Shown here in pieces: positions 8,613 through 17,139 of a stretch of 64,000 nt of DNA. Position 1 is the stretch's first letter. Each line of letters begins with the position of its first letter. Made by a program: the position numbers and the translations under genes. Source of the DNA: Hoskinsella mucinilytica (lineage in GTDB: Bacteria > Bacillota_I > Bacilli_A > Erysipelotrichales > Erysipelotrichaceae). The stretch lies in contig NZ_JBEQZJ010000012.1 in assembly GCF_045223415.1 (NCBI RefSeq), positions 1 through 64,000 of the forward strand. Direction: 5' to 3'. Under the pieces are notes generated by a model that was not told where the DNA came from, searched no databases, and worked only from the letters and a program-made list of their open reading frames with translations.

Positions 8613-9929
8613 ATGGCATATGCTCCAAGAAAACGTAATTATCGCATCAAATGGAATATCGCAATTCCAATCATTTTCTTATGTGTACTACTCATTTATG
8701 CCGGTTCTTCTATTTTTTTCAAAACCAAAGAGGAGAAGGAAACATTTACTGTATGCGGATTTACACCAGAGAAAACTGCATCTGTTTTAAATAAAAAAAG
8801 TGCGGATATCGTAACAATAAGCGATTATGTATATTATGGAGAATCCCTTGGTTTGTATGAAAAAAGCTATTCACCTTTAAATAAGGATACATTATCAGGA
8901 AAATCCGTTGTCTTACATAATGTTTGTGATGATAGTGAAGTTACCATGACGTTAGGTGATACAGCAGATCAGAAAATAGTATTACAGGATATAAAAGATG
9001 GATATTATGAAGTAAGCATCATTGATAATCTTGTGAAAAAACGTGTGGTTTTCTCAGAAAAGCCGAAGGAACATCTATTTTCTACTGTAGCTCGTGATGG
9101 TATGGTGCATGATGTATCTATCATAGCGGATGCTGATCTTCTTGCGGATCAAGATATCACGATGGATCATAACTATATGTTTTTGAATGTCAGTAGCAAA
9201 GAGCCGGATTCAGATCAAATTGATGTCTTGATCGATCCTTATGGCATGAATGTGGATATTCAATCCATACCGGATAAAGGCAATGAGGCCAATGGATTAA
9301 TAGAAAACGATGAAATGTATGAAGCAGCAGAGTTAATGAAAAAAGAACTAGAGTCCTATGGATTACGTGTAGAAATTACCAAAAGCGATAAGGATGAAGT
9401 CATAGCGACTTATGGAGATGAAGGACGTCTAGCAAAAGGATACCAAAAGCATGCCAAGTATTATCTTTTCTTACGGTTTAATGTAGATGTATCCACTACT
9501 GATACAAAGGGCATGATCTTACAGCATTCTAATTATAGTAGTCCAACTTTGGCAAGAAATATGATGTATCATATGACACAAGCAGATGATGTTGTTGAAG
9601 CGAATGCGTTATTTTATAATGATTATAGTTGGCCAGGTGTTTATTCAAGTAATCTTATCGCAGGAAGTTTAGATAATGAGTTGATTTATGATGTGAATTT
9701 AAATCTTAGAGAAAGCGGTGGAAGAGCTACACAGGCCGGTAGATATTCTGAAACTAGTAAAACAGAAAATAAAAGTTTTGTGAATGCGGATGGTATGCAA
9801 GCAATTGAAATTGATTTTGGATATATCACAAATCAATCAGATGCTACCAATTGGAAACAGCATCGAAAGGAAATTGTAACATCTTGTGCAAAAGCCTTTG
9901 CACTTGGTATTAATGTAATCAATGAATAA
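8613..9929 (+). CDS. Membrane-anchored protein with degenerate amidase_3-like domain
   Basis: 438 residues. One N-terminal membrane segment (about 15-35) exposes the rest outside the cell. From about residue 203 the order of elements follows N-acetylmuramoyl-L-alanine amidase (Amidase_3): an IDP strand, a helix ELMKKELESYGLRV followed by an EITKS strand, a central strand, and a final GYITNQSDA resembling the GFISN.xD ending. The zinc ligands are not kept: the DPGHGG histidine position reads DPYGMN (Y210), the SIHAN position reads LRFN (R288), and the catalytic Glu position reads Asp401. It is probably a non-catalytic wall-binding or regulatory protein. Residues 40-200 are not recognised. RBS is AAAGGAGG. 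The fold assignment is inference from pattern. Confidence 0.6.
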   Translation: MAYAPRKRNYRIKWNIAIPIIFLCVLLIYAGSSIFFKTKEEKETFTVCGFTPEKTASVLNKKSADIVTISDYVYYGESLGLYEKSYSPLNKDTLSGKSVVLHNVCDDSEVTMTLGDTADQKIVLQDIKDGYYEVSIIDNLVKKRVVFSEKPKEHLFSTVARDGMVHDVSIIADADLLADQDITMDHNYMFLNVSSKEPDSDQIDVLIDPYGMNVDIQSIPDKGNEANGLIENDEMYEAAELMKKELESYGLRVEITKSDKDEVIATYGDEGRLAKGYQKHAKYYLFLRFNVDVSTTDTKGMILQHSNYSSPTLARNMMYHMTQADDVVEANALFYNDYSWPGVYSSNLIAGSLDNELIYDVNLNLRESGGRATQAGRYSETSKTENKSFVNADGMQAIEIDFGYITNQSDATNWKQHRKEIVTSCAKAFALGINVINE

Positions 9930-9949
9930 AGAAAAAGCAGGTGATGATG

Positions 9950-11794
9950 ATGAAATATCAGATTCATAAGGGTACAAAGCAATATGGCGCAGATACCATA
10001 TTTGAAGATATTCAGTTTGAAATCAGAAATAATGAAAAGATAGCGATCGTGGGTAGAAATGGCTGTGGTAAAACAACCTTATTAAAGGTGATTGCACAGA
10101 TCGAGCCGTTAGATAAAGGTGAGATCCATGCGGAGAGTGGTCTTACCATCGGTTATCTTGCACAGACAACATTTTCAAATGAAGATGCCCTTGTAGAAGA
10201 TGAATTAGAACATGCCTTTGATAAGGTAAAAGAGTTAGGAAAGCAACTTGAGCTTTCCACACAACAAATGAGTGAACATCCTTCTGAGGAAAATATGAAT
10301 CGCTATGCCAATCTTCAACAGCGTTTTGAAGAAATGGGTGGTTATACTTATCATAGTGAAATGATGACGATATTCACAAAGTTTGGGTTTCAAGAAGCTG
10401 ATTTAAAGCGTAGCGTTTCTACCTTTAGCGGGGGACAGAAAACCAGACTGGCATTTGTGAAGCTATTATTAAGTAAACCGGATATCCTTTTATTAGATGA
10501 GCCTACCAATCATTTGGATATCGACACGATTGAATGGTTAGAAGGCTACGTAAAACGATATCCCAAAGCCGTTGTATTAGTTTCACATGATCGTATGTTC
10601 TTAGATGATGTAGTGGATGTCGTTTATGAAATCGAATATGGTGTTATGCGTAGATATCCCGGTAATTATACCAATTATATGAATACGAAAAAAAGCGATC
10701 TCGAACAGCAAAAAAGTGCATATGCAAGGCAACAAAAAGAAATCCAGCGTATGGAGGAACTAATTGAAAAATTCCGTTACAAGAAAAATAAGGCTGCTTT
10801 TGCGCAAAGCAAGATCAAATATCTAGATCGAATGGATCGAATTGAAGATCCAAAAAGTGATGAGAAAACTTTCAAAGCAAGATTTACACCGAAAGTACGT
10901 GGTGGAAAACGTGTCCTTGAGGTAAAACAACTTTGTATTGGTTATGATCAGCCCCTATGTTGTGTGGATTTAGAAATCCTTCAAGGGCAAAAGGTAGCTA
11001 TCATTGGTCCAAACGGGAAGGGAAAATCTACCCTAATGAAAACTTTGATGCAACAAATACCACCATTATCCGGAGGCTTTTTGTTAGGGCATCAAATAGA
11101 AATCGGTTATTTTGATCAGGAACTTGCTCAATTTGATTCTAACAATACCGTGTTAGAGGAAGTATGGAAAGATTTTCCTGATTTAAATCGCACTGAAATT
11201 CGTACTGCTTTAGGGTGCTTCCTATTTAGCGGAGATGATGTATTCAAAACGGTAGATTGTCTTTCAGGTGGAGAGAAGGTCCGTTTAAGCTTTGTGAAGC
11301 TGATGTTATCTCATCCAAATTTCCTAATGATGGATGAGCCTACCAATCATCTTGATTTGATTGGTAAGGAGGCATTGGAGGACTCTTTAAGTGAATATGA
11401 GGGAACGATGTTATTCGTGAGTCATGATCGTTATTTTATCAGTAAGCTTGCGACAGCAATACTGGTTATAGATGATGGAAAAGCGACATACTATCCTTTG
11501 ACTTATAGTGAATATACACATTCTGAGCCAATACCAACGACAGCTCTTAAAGAAGTCAAGCAAGATGTAACTTTGAAAAAACCAATCAATTATGGTAAGG
11601 AAATCAGTAAGCTGGAAAAGAAAATCGAGGTCAAAGAAGCTGAACTAGAAGAATTAAGAGAATTACGTTTTGATCCTGAATATTATCACGATGTAAAGAA
11701 AATGGATGCATTAGATGCAAAGATCGATGAGGTCCATAATGAAATAGAACATTTAATGGCAAAGTGGGAAGAATATAGTGAGTTAATGGGATAA
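9950..11794 (+). CDS. ABC-F family ATPase (ribosome-associated type)
   Basis: 614 residues, two ABC domains in one chain and no membrane segment, as in ABC-F proteins that act on the ribosome exit site. Domain 1 has Walker A GRNGCGKTT, signature FSGGQKTR and Walker B LLLDEPTNHLD; domain 2 has GPNGKGKST, LSGGEKVR and FLMMDEPTNHLD. A charged linker (about 230-290) is the interdomain P-site tRNA interaction motif region. A C-terminal coiled coil (about 555-612) is present. Start is the last of three consecutive ATGs, four bases after GGTGAT. Which ABC-F subgroup, including antibiotic resistance versus housekeeping (EttA/YdiF/YkpA-like), cannot be settled here. Confidence 0.93.
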   Translation: MKYQIHKGTKQYGADTIFEDIQFEIRNNEKIAIVGRNGCGKTTLLKVIAQIEPLDKGEIHAESGLTIGYLAQTTFSNEDALVEDELEHAFDKVKELGKQLELSTQQMSEHPSEENMNRYANLQQRFEEMGGYTYHSEMMTIFTKFGFQEADLKRSVSTFSGGQKTRLAFVKLLLSKPDILLLDEPTNHLDIDTIEWLEGYVKRYPKAVVLVSHDRMFLDDVVDVVYEIEYGVMRRYPGNYTNYMNTKKSDLEQQKSAYARQQKEIQRMEELIEKFRYKKNKAAFAQSKIKYLDRMDRIEDPKSDEKTFKARFTPKVRGGKRVLEVKQLCIGYDQPLCCVDLEILQGQKVAIIGPNGKGKSTLMKTLMQQIPPLSGGFLLGHQIEIGYFDQELAQFDSNNTVLEEVWKDFPDLNRTEIRTALGCFLFSGDDVFKTVDCLSGGEKVRLSFVKLMLSHPNFLMMDEPTNHLDLIGKEALEDSLSEYEGTMLFVSHDRYFISKLATAILVIDDGKATYYPLTYSEYTHSEPIPTTALKEVKQDVTLKKPINYGKEISKLEKKIEVKEAELEELRELRFDPEYYHDVKKMDALDAKIDEVHNEIEHLMAKWEEYSELMG

Positions 11795-11801
11795 CGTTAG
11801 A

Positions 11802-11834
11802 AAAGCCCCAGGTAGTATAGGCCTGGGGCTTTGC
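11802..11834. terminator. Bidirectional terminator between ABC-F gene and permease gene
   Basis: 11-bp stem AAAGCCCCAGG (11802-11812) with CCTGGGGCTTT (11822-11832). T residues follow on both strands, between two convergent genes. Confidence 0.85.
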
Positions 11835-11853
11835 TTTTTTGATTTATAGAGCC

Positions 11854-14214
11854 TCATGTTTCTTTTCGAAAAGTGAGATAGATTGCATAAACTGATAAGG
11901 ATCCATAAAAAGTAGCAGTAAAACATGGTACGATCATATGTTTGTCTTTGATAACATTGGCGATATCAAATGCAGGCAATAGACTGAAGTTATTCAGAAA
12001 GGAAAGCTTCATGCTTGTGAAAAGTAATGGTAAAAGAATGATCAAAGAAGCAAATATGAGAACATACATCTGTTGACGCAAGATGGAAGATAGACCAAAT
12101 AACAAACATATGGCACATGTAATCGCAAAGAGTTTACAGAACCATGTGAAGATGATAAATTGTAGGATCGTGATTTCTGGAGGTAACATTGAAAATTGGG
12201 TTAAGGAAGTAATGGATGCGTGTAAACTAGAAAAGCCATAGGTTTGATGGATTTTCCATACATCAAAGGATATCGCAATAACGCTGAAACATACGCCACA
12301 TAATAAGGCGAGCATCAGTTTGACTTTCCATACGCTTTGTTTTCCTAGTTTTGTAGAAAAGATGAGACGATCTCGATGTTGTTCATAGTCATAACATACG
12401 ATATTGGAAAGGGTAAGGATCACAAAGAGTAATATTAGTAAAGCCGGTATCAGGTTGGTGGAGTCTTGAAAGAAGAGATATTCATAGCCATAGGATATCA
12501 ATGCTTCTCTATGTGGATCTTGTTTGATATAGGCATAGTATTCTTTTATATTTTGAAATGCTTGTTCACCATAAAGCTGGTTCTCGATAGGAATGAGCAT
12601 AGTTTGCTTTTGTTGAAGGGTTAATGAACCTTGTAAGTAACATTGTTGTATTTGTTCATATTGATCATGCAAATCACGATAGTAAGTATCTTGTGCCTGT
12701 AAAAAGGCATCCTTTTCTTCATTTGCAGGACCTGCAAGCTTGTCCATATACGACATCCATTGGTGCTGTTCCATAGAAATATAAAGCTGATCTTGATGAG
12801 AGTACCATTGAAGAAAAACGAACAGTAATATGAGCCATATACCTTTTTGAACTCGAAATAGCTTATAACTTTCTTGTTTCCATAAGGAAAGGGCATATAT
12901 ATGTTTTTTTGATCGTTTAGGTAATCCATTTTGTAACATAGGGATGCGCAGTTGTAAGTGTTTTTTCTTTTGATAAAGAAAAAAGCATAAAATAAAGCTC
13001 AGTGTGAATAAAGTGAATAAAGTGATGAGTGCAATCTTTTGTAGAGAGAAAGGGTAAGTAGCGATATTTAAATTAAGGTACATTTGGTAAAAGGTGTCTG
13101 TTTCTAGAAAACTAAAGATATTTAAATATTTCAATAGCTCAAAAGCGGTATTGGAAGGGATATAAAGATAACAGCATAATTCTAATCCAAGAAGGAGCAA
13201 AATCCCACCAAAACAGGTTATTTTATGATCAAATGCTATAGATATTGCCATCATCAAACATCCGATAACGCATGCCGCAAGCCACTTGGTGGTTAGAAAC
13301 AAGCAAAGAAATTGTCCAATGGTCAATGATAAGGTGCTTTGGTTATAGCTGGCAAGGGAAATAAGACTAGCGGACATATCACCAAGCCCATACACGAATT
13401 GTTGATAGCACAAATTTGATCCATATAGCAGTAATAGAATACAAAGGATAGATAAACCGGATACCATGCATTTGGCTATGATGGTATGTCCATGACCATA
13501 GATCGTAGTTTTGATGATGGAAAATAATTGTTTGCTTTTTTCCTCCATTATCATTGTGGAAATAATGAAAGCACTGATCAAAAGAACAAGCATATCCGTA
13601 AAAGGCGTATGAGTCGCTTCAAGCATTCCTTTTTCAAGCTGATAGGTGACATGTTCTAGTTTCATATCTTGATAATCTCTTGCAGTCTTTTGAATGTTTC
13701 TAGCGGAGAATGAGTTTGTATTCGAAAAGATAGAAATTGAGGATATGTCAATGGCCTTTTGTTCGATCGCAGAAAGGCGGTCATGATAAGCATGCAAAGA
13801 CTCCATTTCATAACGAATCTCTTGTAGGAAGGACGCTTCTTGTTCTAAAGATGAAGTGTAATACGAAGGCTGTTCTTCAAATTCTTTGGCATACTTTTTT
13901 TCTATATCCGGATAGTTTGTACGTATAGAAGCTAATTGTGCTTCATCATGATGGAGTTGCGCATTTCTGATTTGTTGAAGGATCATAAATGCTTGAATCT
14001 TATCATCATAGTCACATACAAATGCATAGCGTTGTTCATTTGGTATAGCTGAGAGTGTTTTCTGAAAGTTTTGATAGGCTTGTGGTGGTATCGGTTGATT
14101 GATATCGGTATACGCAAGTAAACCAAGATTGATAAAAAAAATCATAATCAAGGCTGTAAGAAAACTACGTTTGTGCCAAAGTTTGTAAGCCTCCATACGT
14201 ATGAGGAAAATCAT
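11854..14214 (-). CDS. Double-length ABC-2 type permease
   Basis: 786 residues, about twice a normal ABC-2 permease. The chain looks like an internal duplication: each half begins with EAYKLWHKR or ESYKLFRVQK and a membrane segment, then a hydrophilic helical outer domain, then several membrane segments. The second block of each half starts with similar sequence (FTDMLVLLISAFI versus NLIPALLILLFVI), followed by a charged loop with R..LIFSTK.GK or its counterpart. It overlaps its ATPase gene by four bases (ATGA), so the two form one transporter. The operon begins with a two-component system and includes a lipoprotein, suggesting a stress- or peptide-responsive exporter; the substrate is unknown. 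Confidence 0.8.
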   Translation of the reverse strand: MIFLIRMEAYKLWHKRSFLTALIMIFFINLGLLAYTDINQPIPPQAYQNFQKTLSAIPNEQRYAFVCDYDDKIQAFMILQQIRNAQLHHDEAQLASIRTNYPDIEKKYAKEFEEQPSYYTSSLEQEASFLQEIRYEMESLHAYHDRLSAIEQKAIDISSISIFSNTNSFSARNIQKTARDYQDMKLEHVTYQLEKGMLEATHTPFTDMLVLLISAFIISTMIMEEKSKQLFSIIKTTIYGHGHTIIAKCMVSGLSILCILLLLYGSNLCYQQFVYGLGDMSASLISLASYNQSTLSLTIGQFLCLFLTTKWLAACVIGCLMMAISIAFDHKITCFGGILLLLGLELCCYLYIPSNTAFELLKYLNIFSFLETDTFYQMYLNLNIATYPFSLQKIALITLFTLFTLSFILCFFLYQKKKHLQLRIPMLQNGLPKRSKKHIYALSLWKQESYKLFRVQKGIWLILLFVFLQWYSHQDQLYISMEQHQWMSYMDKLAGPANEEKDAFLQAQDTYYRDLHDQYEQIQQCYLQGSLTLQQKQTMLIPIENQLYGEQAFQNIKEYYAYIKQDPHREALISYGYEYLFFQDSTNLIPALLILLFVILTLSNIVCYDYEQHRDRLIFSTKLGKQSVWKVKLMLALLCGVCFSVIAISFDVWKIHQTYGFSSLHASITSLTQFSMLPPEITILQFIIFTWFCKLFAITCAICLLFGLSSILRQQMYVLIFASLIILLPLLFTSMKLSFLNNFSLLPAFDIANVIKDKHMIVPCFTATFYGSLSVYAIYLTFRKET

Positions 14215-14936
14215 AGCGTATTCTCCTCGTCAAATATATATAAATAGACATCTTCTAAGGAAGCGGCATTAGGGCAATTTTGAAGTAAGAGGGGTACAGG
14301 TCCTTGAACGATCAGCTTTCCTTTTTTTAAAAAGATCACTTCTTTTGCGATCGTTTCCACATCACTTACCACATGGGTCGCAATCATTAGGATATGATCC
14401 TGGGCAAGTGTTTCAAAAACCTTACGTAAGGAAACACGCTCTTTTGGGTCTAGTCCTGCTGTAGGTTCATCAAATAACAACAATTGTGGATTTCCTAGTA
14501 ATGCCTGAGCTACTAGAATTCGTTGTTTCATCCCCCCTGAATAGGCTTTACATTTTTTTGATAATTGTTCATTCATATTCACAAGATCTGCGACTCTTTC
14601 AACTTCTTTCGGAATTTCTTTTTTTGGGATTCCTTTTAATAAGGCCATATAAGTTAAAAATCGTCTACCACTAAATTCATCATAAAGTCCTTGTTGTTGT
14701 GGAGCGTAGCCTAAGATCGCATCATATTGTTTTTTCAGTTTATCAATAGAAGTATGATGCCATAAAACTTCACCTTCGTCCATGGATAATTGATGACAGA
14801 GGATATTCATAAGTGTAGATTTACCGGCACCATTTGGCCCTAGCAATGCGTAAATTCCTTTTGTTAATGTAATAGTTATGTGAGAAAGTGCTTTGGTATC
14901 CTGATAGGATTTACTGACATTTTTTATTTCAAGCAT
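14211..14936 (-). CDS. ABC transporter ATP-binding protein
   Basis: 241 residues. Walker A LLGPNGAGKST, Q-loop YAPQQQG, signature YSGGMKQR, Walker B LLLFDEPTAGLDP and switch His in IATHVVSD are all intact. The GLDPKER and SGGMKQR forms are typical of ABC-2 exporter ATPases (CcmA/NatA type). AGGAGG lies before the start and the gene overlaps the permease gene by ATGA. It begins 12 bases after the lipoprotein gene. It energises the double-length permease encoded next. Confidence 0.93.
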   Translation of the reverse strand: MLEIKNVSKSYQDTKALSHITITLTKGIYALLGPNGAGKSTLMNILCHQLSMDEGEVLWHHTSIDKLKKQYDAILGYAPQQQGLYDEFSGRRFLTYMALLKGIPKKEIPKEVERVADLVNMNEQLSKKCKAYSGGMKQRILVAQALLGNPQLLLFDEPTAGLDPKERVSLRKVFETLAQDHILMIATHVVSDVETIAKEVIFLKKGKLIVQGPVPLLLQNCPNAASLEDVYLYIFDEENTL

Positions 14937-14948
14937 AGATACCTCCTA

Positions 14949-16262
14949 TTATCGTGTATGAATGGTTGTTAAAGGTTGATAATTTGCATTGCTATTCCAA
15001 AAGTCTTCTTTTGAAATCATGCCATAATAAGCTTTGTCTAATTCATATTGATCTGTTCCTGCCCAGGTCTTTTCCATATGTTGATCATGATCATAATAGA
15101 CGAAAAAGGAATCTTTTGTTTCAGCTAGAATTTCAAGTGGTTCCTTAGGATCATGTTTACTAAGTGATAATTCTTTCAAGCTAAGATCTTTCACAGAGAA
15201 CGCATAAGAACGATTATAAGATGCGCTTGTTTCTTCTTTTCCCCATCCGTGGATGATAAGATGACCATCTCTGTATTCAAATATACCATAAAGGGAATCA
15301 TTGGGCATTGTTTGAATCATTTCATCTTTACCGTCCTTCAAAGAAACACGATGGATTTCATTGTTTGCATCATAATATAAATAAGTTCCATCACTAATAC
15401 AAAGGATACTGCTATCTACCTTGATTTCATTTTGTATGTTTTGTGTATCCGGAGAATATACCATATAGGTAGAGGTTGCATTTCTCATGATGTCATTGTA
15501 TTCATCATATTTTTTCTCCTGAAGTAATTGATCAGGATCTTTTTGATACTCGTATTTTGAAAGAATCATAGTACGATTTTTACACCCTATTAGATGCATA
15601 TTCTTAAAATCAAGTAGTTCATAAAATTCTCCTGTCGCAAGATCAATGCGAAAAAGTTTTGCTTCTTTGGCAACACTCATATAAACACTGCTTGATACTT
15701 CTACTGTTTCCTCTTTGATTAGTGGTAGATAAAGATAGTGATCATCTAGGATTATATCTTTATCTTGATAGCTGAATCCATTTGGTAGTGTACCTAAGAT
15801 CTTTTTGTTTTTTCCATCCAAGTCCATTTGTATGATACGAGGACCACTCATTTCTTTTTGTTGCATACTACCATCACCGTGAAACACTGTACCGGTAAAC
15901 TCATTTTGTATCAAATAAAGATGATCCTTATGGAGGAATAACACATCTAGCATGCTTCCTTGTATCAAAGAGGTACAAGAATCATCTGTATGGGTACATT
16001 CCGGTTTATCACATAAGAAGATTTCTTTTTTTGATGCATAATCATCATAGTAGATGTTGTAATAGCACATACCATTCACTTCTTGCGTAGCGATATGATA
16101 AAATCCTTGTTCATTGCCATCTCCATTGTATAATGCCTTCATTACAAGGTTTCCATTGTCTTTTGATTCATTACTCATTTGCTTCGTTTGTTTTGCGTTG
16201 TTGGATGTCTGACATGCAACTAAGAAAAGACAAGTCAGCGCAATCGTTAATTTCTTTAACAT
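14949..16262 (-). CDS. Lipoprotein with predicted beta-propeller-like repeats
   Basis: 437 residues with a signal peptide and lipobox LVAC at about residues 14-17, so it is anchored outside the membrane. The body consists of repeated strand-rich segments (for example DGKNKKILGTLPNG, DLATGEFYELLDF and DGTYLYYD) resembling bladed propeller lipoproteins found next to ABC exporters in Firmicutes. Near residue 80 a cysteine-rich CDKPECTHTDDSC segment recurs in that protein group. Ribosome binding is GGTGAT three bases before ATG. The upstream gene ends in a strong terminator, so this gene and the ABC pair may have their own promoter. Function unknown; a sensor or accessory subunit for the exporter is plausible. 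Confidence 0.7.
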   Translation of the reverse strand: MLKKLTIALTCLFLVACQTSNNAKQTKQMSNESKDNGNLVMKALYNGDGNEQGFYHIATQEVNGMCYYNIYYDDYASKKEIFLCDKPECTHTDDSCTSLIQGSMLDVLFLHKDHLYLIQNEFTGTVFHGDGSMQQKEMSGPRIIQMDLDGKNKKILGTLPNGFSYQDKDIILDDHYLYLPLIKEETVEVSSSVYMSVAKEAKLFRIDLATGEFYELLDFKNMHLIGCKNRTMILSKYEYQKDPDQLLQEKKYDEYNDIMRNATSTYMVYSPDTQNIQNEIKVDSSILCISDGTYLYYDANNEIHRVSLKDGKDEMIQTMPNDSLYGIFEYRDGHLIIHGWGKEETSASYNRSYAFSVKDLSLKELSLSKHDPKEPLEILAETKDSFFVYYDHDQHMEKTWAGTDQYELDKAYYGMISKEDFWNSNANYQPLTTIHTR

Positions 16263-16274
16263 AATATCACCTCA

Positions 16275-16302
16275 CCTATAAGATAAAGGATGCATGTATC
16301 AA
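16275..16302 (-). promoter_or_regulatory. Candidate promoter of lipoprotein-ABC genes
   Basis: On the minus strand, TTGATA (16302-16297), a 16-base spacer and TATAGG (16280-16275) lie just ahead of the GGTGAT at the lipoprotein start. The -10 is weak. Confidence 0.35.
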
Positions 16303-16315
16303 AGCTGTATCTCAT

Positions 16316-16350
16316 AAAAAAAGAGAAATCATGAAGATCATCATTTCTCT
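16316..16350 (-). terminator. Terminator after two-component/membrane protein genes
   Basis: Read on the minus strand: stem AGAGAAAT/ATTTCTCT (16350-16343 with 16329-16322) with further inner pairing, followed by seven T residues. It separates the regulator genes from the lipoprotein-ABC genes. Confidence 0.75.
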
Positions 16351-16353
16351 GAA

Positions 16354-17139
16354 TCAGTGAAAGATAAAACCATATTGATGTAAAGAATAATCATAAATGG
16401 AAGATGCTCGATATTGTCCTAAAGGGACGATGCCCATCATGAGCGTAGGATTGGAGTCATCATAGGAAATCATATCACAATAAATCTGAAGCTTTGCTTG
16501 ATAAGATTCATACCCAAATTCATTTTCAGTCCAATCGTTGATGTTCTCTAGTTCATAATAGTGAATCATTTTTTTGGCGATTTTTATCTGCTGTTTTTTC
16601 GAGAGCTGTTTCACTTGATCATTTGTGACACTAAGACGTAATAATTTTTTACTATTCATCAAGATCGTCGTTTCATTGCTTATTACCTTATCTTCGGCTA
16701 TAGAGAATATTTGATTAAGGGTATAATAGCCTTGTATCGTACTTAAAGATTGATGCAAGGTTCCAAATTGGATGTTATATTCGTCTGTTTGTTGATTCAA
16801 ATACTTCGGTGCTAGAATTCCTTGTTTCATCCATGTAGAAAGTTCTTGTTCCAATAGTGCTTTGATCTTTTGTAATCTATCTTGTTGCGGTTGTTGATAG
16901 ATACTTAAATCTGTATAGTCATAAACAACATCTTCATTTTGTGTGAATTCATTGTAATAATTCGCATAGATATCCGATATGATAGGGTAGGTATCCATAA
17001 GTCCATGGTCTGTGATGAGTTTTTCAGATGTGTGAAATTCGCTTTGATCTATTCTATCCATTACTTGAAACACCAGCCAAGGTAACAAGAAGGTAAGAAG
17101 AAGCACGATCATACATAACATACTTTTATGCTTCATCAT
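16354..17139 (-). CDS. Membrane-anchored protein of unknown function
   Basis: 261 residues, not recognised. One hydrophobic N-terminal segment (about 6-27) anchors it and the remainder should lie outside the cell: alpha/beta, rich in Tyr, Gln and Asp. It overlaps the histidine kinase gene by 14 bases, so production is coupled to the kinase, and an intrinsic terminator follows. A secreted or tethered accessory protein modulating the kinase sensor domain is a reasonable but unproven idea. GGTGAT is placed two or five bases before two adjacent ATGs. Confidence 0.6.
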   Translation of the reverse strand: MMKHKSMLCMIVLLLTFLLPWLVFQVMDRIDQSEFHTSEKLITDHGLMDTYPIISDIYANYYNEFTQNEDVVYDYTDLSIYQQPQQDRLQKIKALLEQELSTWMKQGILAPKYLNQQTDEYNIQFGTLHQSLSTIQGYYTLNQIFSIAEDKVISNETTILMNSKKLLRLSVTNDQVKQLSKKQQIKIAKKMIHYYELENINDWTENEFGYESYQAKLQIYCDMISYDDSNPTLMMGIVPLGQYRASSIYDYSLHQYGFIFH

